Below, piece after piece: positions 56,380 through 64,000 of a stretch of 64,000 bases of DNA. The first letter of the stretch is position 1. The number at the start of each line of letters is the position of its first letter. The notes beneath the pieces were generated by a model. It made no database searches, was not told the origin of the DNA, and worked only from the letters and a program-made list of their open reading frames with translations. The stretch spans positions 62,001-126,000 of the forward strand of contig NZ_JBEYYO010000002.1 of NCBI RefSeq assembly GCF_040645615.1. The letters run 5' to 3'. The translations under genes were made by a program, and so were the position numbers. The DNA comes from Glycomyces sp040645615. Lineage in GTDB: Bacteria; Actinomycetota; Actinomycetes; Mycobacteriales; Micromonosporaceae.

Positions 56380-58653
56380 TCACCTGCGCGAACGCCTCCG
56401 GGCGTTTTCCTTGTACGCCAAGGCCAGGTGCTCCTGAAGCTGGGCGTGGCGGAACTGGTAGACCGCTCCGGAGCGGCGCAGCACCCCACGCGCGCACGCG
56501 TCGTCCAGGAACACCGGGAGCGGCCACGGCAGCCGCCCCGTCAGCGGCAGCCACAGCCGCCCGAACACCAGCCACTGACCCCAGCCGGAGAACGCGATCA
56601 CGTAGCCGATCGTGGCGAACGTCCCGGCGTACCCGCCGAGGATCGCCGCTTCCGCAGGAGCCCAATGCCATTGCCCGAACGAGGGCGGAAGGAGCCGCAA
56701 CAACTGGATCTGGCTCCAGAGGGCGAAGGGGAACGCGACCGCGAGCACAGGAGCGAAGATCAGGGCCTGTGTCAGCAGCGTTCGACGGCTCGCCCGCATC
56801 AGGTCGGTTGGAGTGGGCACCGATTTGAGGTCGAGCGGCCGCTCCAGCAACGCGATGACCACGAGCCCGATCCCACCGCAGAGGCCGCCCGGGATGCCGA
56901 AGCCGAGCGTGTCGACCACGGTGTTGACCGCGATCTGTGCCGCGCTGAGTCCGTACTCGGTGCCGAGCACCACCTCGCGGACGACGGTGAAGCCTACGGG
57001 CAGCAGCAACCCCGCGAGGAAGCCGAGGCTGAACCGGCGGCCGACATCGCCCCAGCTCAGCGTCGGATTCCCGCGCAGGCGCATCTGCACGCGTGAGGGC
57101 CCGAACCCCTCGCTCCGGGACCGGGCGAGCACCCCGTGCGCGATCGCGAACGAAGCCGCGACCGCGAAATCGACCGCGATGCCGACCGGGAGAATCGTCC
57201 GGCCGACGACCATCATGGCGATCGAGTCCAGGAACGCCAGGAGCAGTCCCAACACCGCGGTCATGACGGCCATTCGCTCCCAGATCCCCAGGGACGTACC
57301 GATCTTCCACCACGCGAGGTCGTGCTCCCCGCGTGACTCCAGGTGGTGGGCCAGGTAGCCGAGCCAGTGTCCGGCCCGCACCGGTTCGAACCGCGCGTCC
57401 TCGGTCTGGTCGCGGTACGCGGTGGGCACCAGCCTGCCGAGCAGGTGCCGCTCGACCGATTCGGCGGTCGAGAACGCGCGGGTGTCGAGCAGCTCGACCG
57501 GATCGCGCCCGCGGCGACTCCCGTACACCTCCTTCGCGAGTGACACCATCAGCGGGGTCGCGAACGCCCGCGCCAGGTGCCCTTCGGGTTCGCTTCTCAC
57601 CGCGTCGAGCACCGGCTGCCACCGGCTCGCAGGGCGCGCGGCCCGCGACAGGTATCCCGCGACCTGGTCGGGGCCGAGGTCGACCAGTTCGACGACCGCG
57701 CTCCGCGACAGCGGGAGCCCCGTCTCCTCGACGGCACTGACGAACTCACCCGGTCGGCTCGTCAGCGCCAGCGGGCCCGAGCGCTGGTTGAGCTGTCGGA
57801 ACGCCTTGGGGTGCAGGCCCTCCGCCATCTCGTCGAAGCCGTCCAGGATCGGGAGGACGAGCCCGGCGGTGAGCAGCGCCGCCGCCGTGGTCGAGCGGTT
57901 CGGCATGAGCCGCAGCAGGTGCGGATGCTCGTTCTCGAGCTGCGTCGCCAACCACTCCTGTAGGTCGACTCGCGGATTCCAGGATTCGAGCCGGAACACC
58001 ACCGGCACCGGGGAGGGCGCCTCCCAGGTGTCGAGCAGGTTGAGGGCCAGGCGCGTCGCCACCACGGACTTCCCCGACCCGGCCCGGCCGAGCACCACGA
58101 GCCTTCCAGAGGGGATGCGGCCGTACACGGACTCCAGGTCGGCCAGCGACCCGTCGAGGTCGAGCGGCGGGACGGTCGCCCCGGCTTCGGCCTCGGCGAT
58201 GTTCTCCCAGTGGTCGACCGCGTCGGTGTCGACCGTGCGCCAACCGACCGGAATCGCGGAGGGATTGCGGAGGTCCTGGCGCTCCTCCTCCTGCTCGAGC
58301 TTCGCCCTCACCTCGAACGCGAGCTTGTCGGCCGCCCGGTGCAGACGCCGGCGGATGATCGACGGCTCCTCGGTGCGGGAACGGTGAGCGGCGGTGTGGA
58401 ACTCCTCGTACTCCTCATCGGTGAGTCCGAAAGCGACCTTGAAAAGCAGCAGCGTGGCCTCTCTCGGCCGCGCCACCATGCCGTTCTCGTACCGCCTGAC
58501 CGTCTTCTCCGCGACCCCGGCATGCTTCGCAAGGGCCTCTTGGGAAAGGCCGGATCGCTCCCGGTGTTGCTTGAACAGCCTGGCGAACTCCGGTTTCAAG
58601 ACCAAACGGGGTTTTCTCGGGGGCACGGCGACAATTGTAGGTTCGCGGTACAC
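56380..58653 (-). CDS. HTH-NACHT NTPase with membrane segments
   Basis: 757 residues. An XRE-type helix-turn-helix (about 24-80, R-S-G-L-S-Q-E-A-L-A-K-H-A-G-V) is followed by a NACHT-like NTPase with Walker A G189-R-A-G-S-G-K-S196 and Walker B L-P-I-L-D-G-F-D-E near 267-275, then T-S-R-P as the usual NACHT sensor. The C-terminal 290 residues hold about six membrane helices and a soluble end. Actinomycete NACHT proteins include anti-phage and signal proteins. The HTH plus membrane layout suggests a membrane-held sensor that may also bind DNA. It is next to a tRNA gene. Confidence 0.82.
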   Translation of the reverse strand: MYREPTIVAVPPRKPRLVLKPEFARLFKQHRERSGLSQEALAKHAGVAEKTVRRYENGMVARPREATLLLFKVAFGLTDEEYEEFHTAAHRSRTEEPSIIRRRLHRAADKLAFEVRAKLEQEEERQDLRNPSAIPVGWRTVDTDAVDHWENIAEAEAGATVPPLDLDGSLADLESVYGRIPSGRLVVLGRAGSGKSVVATRLALNLLDTWEAPSPVPVVFRLESWNPRVDLQEWLATQLENEHPHLLRLMPNRSTTAAALLTAGLVLPILDGFDEMAEGLHPKAFRQLNQRSGPLALTSRPGEFVSAVEETGLPLSRSAVVELVDLGPDQVAGYLSRAARPASRWQPVLDAVRSEPEGHLARAFATPLMVSLAKEVYGSRRGRDPVELLDTRAFSTAESVERHLLGRLVPTAYRDQTEDARFEPVRAGHWLGYLAHHLESRGEHDLAWWKIGTSLGIWERMAVMTAVLGLLLAFLDSIAMMVVGRTILPVGIAVDFAVAASFAIAHGVLARSRSEGFGPSRVQMRLRGNPTLSWGDVGRRFSLGFLAGLLLPVGFTVVREVVLGTEYGLSAAQIAVNTVVDTLGFGIPGGLCGGIGLVVIALLERPLDLKSVPTPTDLMRASRRTLLTQALIFAPVLAVAFPFALWSQIQLLRLLPPSFGQWHWAPAEAAILGGYAGTFATIGYVIAFSGWGQWLVFGRLWLPLTGRLPWPLPVFLDDACARGVLRRSGAVYQFRHAQLQEHLALAYKENARRRSRR

Positions 58654-58756
58654 TTCCGACGCCCCTCACAACACCACAGCCGCCCCACCCGCACCAGCTG
58701 TCGGGAATCCGACAGGAGCCGCTCAAGTGGAGTCGCGCTCGGCCGTGAAAACGAGA

Positions 58757-58782
58757 AAAGCCGAGTCCGCAGACTCGGCTTT
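58757..58782 (-). terminator. Terminator of the tRNA-Arg transcript
   Basis: An 11-base perfect stem (AAAGCCGAGTC at 58757-58767 and its inverse at 58772-58782) with a four-base loop. On the minus strand it begins 8 bases after the tRNA's encoded CCA end and is followed by a T-rich run (TTTT then CTCG). Confidence 0.85.
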
Positions 58783-58789
58783 CTCTCTA

Positions 58790-58865
58790 TGGTGCGCCCC
58801 GAGGGATTCGAACCCCCAACCTTCTGATCCGTAGTCAGATGCTCTATCCGTTGAGCTAGGGGCGC
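58790..58865 (-). tRNA. tRNA-Arg (anticodon ACG), CCA encoded
   Basis: On the minus strand the full cloverleaf can be drawn: 7-bp acceptor stem GCGCCCC/GGGGCGC, D-arm with AGCTCAACGGATAGAGC, anticodon stem CTGAC/GATCAG-side around loop CTACGGA (anticodon ACG), variable loop, and T-arm with GGTTCGAATCC. The CCA end is encoded (58790-58792). Reads CGN arginine codons after A-to-I editing. Confidence 0.95.
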
Positions 58866-58967
58866 ATCTTCGGCTCGGTGGTGATCACCTGGCCGGGCAT
58901 AACCTTACCCGGGTCGGAAACCGGCGTGCAAGCGGGTATGCGGTTGTGGGCTGGGTCATTCGCGTGG

Positions 58968-59657
58968 TCAGCAGTTGTCGAGGACCGTTCGCGTGAAGTC
59001 GCGCCAGGCCTCGGGGAGGCGCTCGGCGCGCTCGGGATGCATGATCGCCGCCGCGGCCCAGACCGCGGTCTCGGCCTCCAGGACCTCCGCTTCGAGCAGG
59101 TAGCGCTCGACGGATGCCGCGCGGTGCTCACGGCCGGGGAAGAAGTGCCCGGCCGCGGCGAAGAACGCCACGTAAGCGCGATGCAGCCCGCTGGTGAGCG
59201 TCTCGGCCAGCTCCCACGGGTCCTCCGTGTCGCTCAAGCGCTTGGCGATCGCCTCCGACTCGGCCGCGACCGCATCGCGCGCCGCGTCGGCCAGGGCCTG
59301 CGGAAACTCCGTGACCTCGGCGCGGGCGCGCGAGCCCAGCTCGGAGTCGTCGGCCAGGAGGATGCCCTCGGCGAACCGGGAGATGACGCGCAACGGCTCG
59401 TCGCCCGGCTCGCGCCAGCCCTCGCCGTTCTCGAGCGTCTCCAGCAGCGACTGAAAGCGAGCCACCGTGAGGTTCGTCGCCTCGGCGCTGGCCTCGTCGG
59501 GCACCGCGTCCGTCTCCCATACGCACACCAACTCGGCGTCCTCCCCGAAACCGGACAGGGCGGGCCCGTGCGCGTAGGCGAACGCCAGTCGCTCGTCGTC
59601 GTTGATGTCGGCGAGCACGTCGGTGGTGAGCCTGAGTATCGCGTTCGGAAGGGACAT
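58968..59657 (-). CDS. Hypothetical soluble protein
   Basis: 229 residues, acidic, mostly helical. No signal peptide or membrane span. Segments such as V-C-V-W-E-T-D-A-V-P (about 43-52) and F-Q-S-L-L-E-T-L-E-N-G-E-G-W look like a substrate-binding helical repeat, but no family is recognised. Proteins with similar layout (nucleotidyltransferase-like without the active-site G-S) are known in actinomycetes, yet I see no proof of that here. Monocistronic between tRNA-Arg and the YcaQ-like gene, in the opposite direction to the latter. Confidence 0.6.
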   Translation of the reverse strand: MSLPNAILRLTTDVLADINDDERLAFAYAHGPALSGFGEDAELVCVWETDAVPDEASAEATNLTVARFQSLLETLENGEGWREPGDEPLRVISRFAEGILLADDSELGSRARAEVTEFPQALADAARDAVAAESEAIAKRLSDTEDPWELAETLTSGLHRAYVAFFAAAGHFFPGREHRAASVERYLLEAEVLEAETAVWAAAAIMHPERAERLPEAWRDFTRTVLDNC

Positions 59658-59777
59658 TCCTAAATTGTGGCGGTTGTTCGCAACCGCGTCTACTCAAGTC
59701 AGGAAGGTCATCGAAGGAGTTTCGCGCTACACGATCAGCGGCGCGCCTCTGTCGCCCCCGGCGACTAGCATGAGCCC

Positions 59778-60908
59778 ATGTCGACTCCCAACGGCGACTT
59801 GACGCCCGCGGCCATCGCGGCCTGGCGCGCCCGCTCGCAGCGGCTCTGGGGCACCCCGCTCGCCACCCCGATGGAGGCGTTCGCGCACCTCGGGGCGGTC
59901 CAATCCCAGGAGATCCAGCCCTCCAAGCTCACCCCCGCGATGCGGTCCGCGCCTGACGGCCCGGGCCGCGCCTTCGCCGGCGTGGGGAGCGTCGACGCGC
60001 TGATCGAGAGCGGCGAAGTGATCCGCACGCACGTCCTGCGGCCCACCTGGCACACCGTTCCGGCCCTCGACCTGCGGATGATGCTCGCCGCGACCGGCGC
60101 GCGGGTCCAGCAGCTCGCGGCCGGGCAGTACCGCGAACTGGGCCTGGAGGCCTCGGTGCTCGAACGAGGTGACAAGGCCCTCGCGGCCGGGACGGCCGGA
60201 GGACGGCACCTCGCCCGCGAGGAGGCCACCGAGGTCCTCGCCGAGGCCGGGATCGCCGACCCGACCGGCCGCAGGCTCATCCACCTGCTGTTCCACGCCG
60301 AGATCGAGCAGGCGATCTGCTCGGGCACGCCCGCGGGCGGCAAGCAGACCTACGCGAACTTCGACGAGCGCGTCCCCGGCGGTCCCGTCCCGGTGGACGA
60401 GGCGGTCTTGGCGCTGGCGCGGCGGTTCTTCGTCTCGCGGGGCCCGGCCACGCTGAAGGATTTCACCCGTTGGGCGTCGCTCAAGGTCGCGGACGCGAAG
60501 GCGGCCGTGGCCGAGCTGGAGCTCAACGAATTCCATGTGGACGGTCGGGTGCTGTACGCGGCCGAGGAGGCGCCCGAGGCGGGCCCGAGCGGGCCGGTGG
60601 TCGACTTCGTGCAGGGGTTCGACGAGATGCTGTGCTCCTACACCGACACCAAGGACTGGGTGGTGCACCATTCGATGCCGCGCTCGGCCTACCCGGACCG
60701 GCCGCGGTTCAACTCGGCGATCCTGCTCGACGGGCAGGTCATCGGGCACTGGAAGGCCGCGGTGAAGAAGGAGCGGCTCGTGGTCGAGACGCTGCGGGTG
60801 CGCGGGTTCACTGCGACGGAGGTCGCAGCGCTGCGCCGCGGCGCGGAGCGCCTGCGGGTCTGGTTCGACGCCGAGGAGCTCGACCTCCAGCTCGACAGTC
60901 CCGCTTGA
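59778..60908 (+). CDS. Winged-helix YcaQ/AlkX-like DNA-binding protein
   Basis: 376 residues. The start pattern, W-R-A-R-S-Q-R-L, a loop, then L-G-A-V-Q-S-Q-E (about residues 15-48), is the sign of the winged-helix family (PF06224) that includes YcaQ, AlkX and related DNA glycosylases. Later blocks fit too: R-T-H-V-L-R-P-T-W-H near 85 and C-terminal beta domains ending in L-D-S-P-A. YcaQ-type members unhook interstrand crosslinks; whether this one is active is not known. The H-V-L-R-P-T-W-H motif is typical of actinomycete members named winged helix DNA-binding domain-containing protein. The start lies 120 bases from a divergent gene. Confidence 0.82.
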   Translation: MSTPNGDLTPAAIAAWRARSQRLWGTPLATPMEAFAHLGAVQSQEIQPSKLTPAMRSAPDGPGRAFAGVGSVDALIESGEVIRTHVLRPTWHTVPALDLRMMLAATGARVQQLAAGQYRELGLEASVLERGDKALAAGTAGGRHLAREEATEVLAEAGIADPTGRRLIHLLFHAEIEQAICSGTPAGGKQTYANFDERVPGGPVPVDEAVLALARRFFVSRGPATLKDFTRWASLKVADAKAAVAELELNEFHVDGRVLYAAEEAPEAGPSGPVVDFVQGFDEMLCSYTDTKDWVVHHSMPRSAYPDRPRFNSAILLDGQVIGHWKAAVKKERLVVETLRVRGFTATEVAALRRGAERLRVWFDAEELDLQLDSPA

Positions 60909-61133
60909 GCGACGCCTTGCGAGGCCGGGCGGCGCGGAAGCGCTGCGAGAGTGGGGCGCGGCCGGGGTTTGGGCGCCCGCGGGGGCACGGCGAGGGAACC
61001 GCGTGCGGGCATGCGAACGGGGGCACCGCGATACGGACAAATCCGGAATGCCGGATATGTTCCGAACGCAGCGCCCCCGTTCTATAACCAGTACCTCACG
61101 GGTGCGACATTCAGGGCGTGTGAGGACTTTTCG

Positions 61134-62834
61134 CTACAGGCGCGCCAGTGACTCGGCGAAGGGCGTCAGGCCCATCGAGCCGAGGTTGAGCGCGTCGGAG
61201 TGGAACTGCTTGAGGCTGAAGGACTCGCCCTTGCGGGCCTTGTAGTCCTCGCGGGCCTGCATCCACAAGCGCTCGCCGACCTTGTACGACGGGGCCTGGC
61301 CGGCCCAGCCGAGGTAGCGGTTGACCTCGAACTTGAGCATGTCGTCCTCGACCGTGCGGGTGTGGGCCCGCATGAACTCGAACATCTTCTCGCCGTCCCA
61401 GGCCTCGCCCTCGCGCCAACCGAACGGGTTGCCCTCGGGGATCGTGAACTCGCAGTGGAGGCCGATGTCGACCACGACGCGCGCGGCGCGGAAGGCCTGG
61501 GCGTCGAGCATGCCCAGGCGCCCGGCCGGGTCCTCCTCGTAGTACCCGAGCTCGTCCATGAGCCGCTCGGAGTACAGCGCCCAGCCCTCGCCGTGGCCAG
61601 AACACCACATCAACTGGCGCTGGAAGCGGTTGAGCAGCTCCAGACGCGCCATCGTCTGCCCCACCTGGAGGTGGTGGCCCGGCACGCCCTCGTGGTACAC
61701 CGTGGACTTCTCACGCCACTTGCCGAACAGCGCCTGGCCCTCGGGCACCGACCACCACATCGCGCCCGGACGCTTGAAGTCCTCGCTGGGCCCGGTGTAG
61801 TAGATCGCCCCGTCCTCGGTCGGCGCGATCTTGCAGTCGATCGCGCGGATCTGCTCGGGGATGTCGAAGTGCGTGTCCGCGAGGTCGGCGATGGTGGAGT
61901 CGGCGAGCTCCTGCATCCAGTCGCGGAACTCGTTCTTGTCGGTGAGGTTCTGCGCGGGGTCCTGGTCGAGGAACGCCACGGTCTCCAGGATCGACGCGCC
62001 CGGCTTGATCCGCTCGCACGTGGCGCGCATGTCCGCCTCGATGCGGGCCAGCTCCTGCCAGCCCCACGCGTAGGTCTCGGCCAGGTCGATCTCGGCGCCG
62101 ATGAAGTACCGCGACGCACGCGAGTAGCGCTCGCGACCGACCGCGTCCTTCTCGGGCGCCTGCGGGGCCAGCTCCTCGCGCAGGAACAGCGCGAACTGCG
62201 TGATCGCCGCGCGCGCCCAGTTCGCGCCGTTGCTCAAGGCGATCCGCAGCGGACCGGACGTGATCGGCTCGCCGTCGATCGTCACGCCGTTCGCCAGGCC
62301 CGCCCAGAAGTCGGTGTCCTTGCCCTTGGCGCCGTTCCAGTTGTCGCAGTGGGTGGCGATCTCCAGCACCTGCCGCTTCGCGGCCACCCGGCCCGCGGCG
62401 GCCTCGGCGCGCAGCGTCTCGGTGTACTGCTCGACCGCGGCCGGGACGGCGGCCAGGCGGGCCGCGATGTTCTCGGCGGCCTCCTTGCCGTCCTTCTCCA
62501 TGAGGTCGAAGATCTGGCGCACGCTGTGGACCGGAGAGGCCAGCACGTTCAGGCTCAGATAGGTGTCGCCGGCCTCGTGACGCTCCAGGCTCAGCCGCAG
62601 CCGCTCGAGGATGGCCTCCTTGGCCACGCGCTCGCGCTCGTCGACCGGCTCGGCGGCCTCCAGCGCGGCGATCGTCCTGCGTTCGAGGTCGGCGGACTTC
62701 GCCAGCCCCGCGGGGGAGAGGTCGTCCAGCTCGTGATCGTGCCCGGGCACACCCATCGCGGTGGCTTCCATCGGGCTGAGGGCGATCACGTCCTCGACGT
62801 ACTGGTCGGCGATCTCGTCGATGATTCTTCTCAT
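61134..62834 (-). CDS. DUF885 family metallo-carboxypeptidase-like protein
   Basis: 566 residues. The middle-to-late motif Y-H-E-G-V-P-G-H-H-L-Q near 400 is the zinc-site pattern (H-E-G-x-P-G-H-H) of DUF885 proteins, some of which are shown to act as carboxypeptidases. No signal peptide. The fold is mostly helical, with conserved blocks D-E-I-A-D-Q-Y-V-E-D near the start and Y-L-G-W-A-G-Q-A near the C-terminus. Its start overlaps the tyrA stop by four bases, an operon with prephenate dehydrogenase and the GroES-like gene. Confidence 0.85.
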   Translation of the reverse strand: MRRIIDEIADQYVEDVIALSPMEATAMGVPGHDHELDDLSPAGLAKSADLERRTIAALEAAEPVDERERVAKEAILERLRLSLERHEAGDTYLSLNVLASPVHSVRQIFDLMEKDGKEAAENIAARLAAVPAAVEQYTETLRAEAAAGRVAAKRQVLEIATHCDNWNGAKGKDTDFWAGLANGVTIDGEPITSGPLRIALSNGANWARAAITQFALFLREELAPQAPEKDAVGRERYSRASRYFIGAEIDLAETYAWGWQELARIEADMRATCERIKPGASILETVAFLDQDPAQNLTDKNEFRDWMQELADSTIADLADTHFDIPEQIRAIDCKIAPTEDGAIYYTGPSEDFKRPGAMWWSVPEGQALFGKWREKSTVYHEGVPGHHLQVGQTMARLELLNRFQRQLMWCSGHGEGWALYSERLMDELGYYEEDPAGRLGMLDAQAFRAARVVVDIGLHCEFTIPEGNPFGWREGEAWDGEKMFEFMRAHTRTVEDDMLKFEVNRYLGWAGQAPSYKVGERLWMQAREDYKARKGESFSLKQFHSDALNLGSMGLTPFAESLARL

Positions 62835-63772
62835 GGAGTGGACTCTACGCGAGGACGCCGGACGAGCGCGACCTCACTTTCGAAGCCCTCGACCCACCCC
62901 CCGGCAGCGCCCAAGGCCACGAGGGCGTCCCGCTCCAGCGGCATCTCCTCGACCTCGCCAGGCCCCGGCGGCCAAGCCGCGCGAACGCGCCGCGAGCGCT
63001 CGAACCACTCCGCGACCACTCCGGGCAGGGCCGGTCCGTCGGCGATGCGGCGGCGCGCCTCGGCCAGTTCGGCGCCCAGGTCATCGAGTGCCGCGAGCAG
63101 TTCGGCCCGGTTGCCCGCGGCCATCCCGGCGAACAGCCCGGTCGGGCTCGCGGCCACCCGCGTGCCGTCCCGGAACGAACCGGCCGCCAGCGCCAGCGAG
63201 AGCGGGTCCCCGGCGACCTCGACCAGCGCCGCGGCGACCGCGTGCTCCACATGCGAGATCCGCGCGGCCGACCGGTCGTGGTCGGCGGCGGTAGCGGGGA
63301 CGACCCGGGCGCCGACCGAGGTCCACAAGCGGGCCAGCGCGGCCCAGTCGTCCAGGTCGGTGCCCGCTTCCAGGCACAGCACCCACACGCGGCCTTGGAA
63401 CAGGCCCGCTTCGGCGGAGGCGAACCCGGCGGTCTCCTTGCCGGTCATGGGGTGCCCGCCGACGAACCGCGGGTGCTGCGCGAAGAGGCGCGCGGCCTCG
63501 GCCTTGACCGAGGCGGTGTCGGTGACGATCCCGCCGTAGCCAGGAGGGAAGGTCTCGGTCGCGACCTCGGCGAGGCGGCTCATCGGGGCCGCCACGACCG
63601 CGATCTCTGCGTCCAGGAGCGCGGCCGGGTCCGAAACCACGGAGAACTTCGAGGCCGCGGCCTCGCGAGTCGCATCGTCGGGGTCGTAGCCGATCACCTC
63701 GTGCCCGGCCTGGGCCAACGCGAGCGCCGCCGAGCCGCCGATGAGCCCGAGCCCTGCGACCGCGACGCGCAT
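62831..63772 (-). CDS. tyrA: Prephenate dehydrogenase TyrA
   Basis: 313 residues. It oxidises prephenate to 4-hydroxyphenylpyruvate for tyrosine synthesis with NAD+. The Rossmann loop is A-V-A-G-L-G-L-I-G-G-S, then T-D-T-A-S-V-K (about 88-94), G-G-H-P-M-T-G-K-E and a late I-S-H-V-E-H, the site usually written S-H-L-P-H; here the residue before the second His is Glu rather than Pro, a small deviation. Length fits a monofunctional enzyme without an ACT domain. The ATG shares one base with the stop of the upstream GroES-like gene. Confidence 0.9.
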   Translation of the reverse strand: MRVAVAGLGLIGGSAALALAQAGHEVIGYDPDDATREAAASKFSVVSDPAALLDAEIAVVAAPMSRLAEVATETFPPGYGGIVTDTASVKAEAARLFAQHPRFVGGHPMTGKETAGFASAEAGLFQGRVWVLCLEAGTDLDDWAALARLWTSVGARVVPATAADHDRSAARISHVEHAVAAALVEVAGDPLSLALAAGSFRDGTRVAASPTGLFAGMAAGNRAELLAALDDLGAELAEARRRIADGPALPGVVAEWFERSRRVRAAWPPGPGEVEEMPLERDALVALGAAGGWVEGFESEVALVRRPRVESTP

Positions 63773-64000
63773 CAGAGGTAGAGCCCGGTGCCGTCGTTGT
63801 CGACGCGCCCCGCCGCGACCGCGTGGATGTCCCGCTCGCGCAGGAGGATGAACGTCTTGCCCTGCATCTCGACCTCGGCCTTGTCCTCGGGGTCGAACAT
63901 GACGCGGTCCCCGGCCTCGACCGAGCGCACGAGCGGGCCGACGCCCACGGCTTCGGCCCAGTGGAGCCTGCGGCCCATCGCGGCGGTGGCGGGGATGACG
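63772..64000 (-). CDS. GroES-like co-chaperonin, 5' end outside window
   Basis: The frame runs off the right edge; the last 75 codons are visible. The pattern V-I-P-A-T-A, W-A-E-A-V-G-V-G-P-L-V-R-S-V-E-A-G-D-R-V, I-L-L-R-E-R-D-I-H-A-V, ending G-T-G-L-Y-L, is the Cpn10 fold with its terminal strand. It is the diverged GroES-type protein of actinomycetes rather than the main GroES, so a chaperonin partner role is likely but not certain. An internal ATG at 63978 is not the real start. It shares a base with tyrA. Confidence 0.85.
   Translation of the reverse strand, partial: VIPATAAMGRRLHWAEAVGVGPLVRSVEAGDRVMFDPEDKAEVEMQGKTFILLRERDIHAVAAGRVDNDGTGLYL

Noticed and set aside
1..64000. CRISPR array
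   Set aside because: No regularly spaced direct repeats with unique spacers were seen; the repeats noted are tandem, coding or palindromic.

Overview
This window comes from the chromosome of a very G+C-rich actinomycete. The signs are the strong preference for G or C at third codon positions, the frequent GTG and TTG starts, twin-arginine and lipoprotein signals, YbaB-like proteins next to WXG100-type proteins, and a HspR-type inverted repeat in front of clpB. Organisms such as Glycomyces or Stackebrandtia would fit, but the genus cannot be fixed from sequence alone.

Regions: (1) 1-13.5 kb is an accessory island of predicted type VII (ESX/WXG100) substrates and helpers. It holds several large proteins with a true W-x-G motif, two of them sharing a C-terminal tail, small paired-helix partners, a lipoprotein, PEGA-like membrane proteins (one frameshifted), and two YbaB/EbfC-like proteins. 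No ESX core gene (eccB, eccC, eccD, eccE, mycP) is visible, so secretion would rely on machinery elsewhere. (2) 13.5-18.3 kb: a sugar-type oxidoreductase, then the molybdenum cofactor genes moaC-mogA-moeA-moaE on the minus strand, and two small membrane proteins. (3) 18.3-32.3 kb: an Rpn-like nuclease, then two divergent operons. On the minus strand are an FtsK/SpoIIIE-type ATPase, an 84-aa protein and a coiled-coil membrane protein, joined by ATGA overlaps. On the plus strand are NfeD-like, flotillin, a giant 'DNA repair' AAA ATPase and a BRCT-like protein. An AT-rich palindromic element lies in front of the AAA ATPase and again inside the FtsK-like gene.

(4) 32.3-38.0 kb is the most striking region: an EspC-like protein, a WXG protein and a standalone TNT (NAD+ glycohydrolase) toxin domain, followed by six paralogous small genes carrying eight copies of one domain, a probable immunity array. 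A YbaB-like/helical/WXG effector set follows, whose last gene is a paralogue of the gene cut by the left edge of the window. (5) 38.0-46.5 kb: clpB, a 51-bp near-perfect palindrome joined to a beheaded ATPase gene, and exported cell-envelope proteins. (6) 46.6-64 kb: a DUF6528-like exported protein, a SNF2 helicase with a helix-hairpin-helix domain, an NAD-dependent epimerase, secreted esterase and beta-lactamase-fold hydrolases, an HTH-NACHT membrane NTPase beside tRNA-Arg(ACG), a winged-helix YcaQ-like protein, a DUF885 peptidase, prephenate dehydrogenase (tyrA) and a GroES-like protein cut by the right edge.

Functions below come from motif recognition and gene context, not database searches; start codons were chosen by ribosome-binding sites, gene overlaps and protein length.
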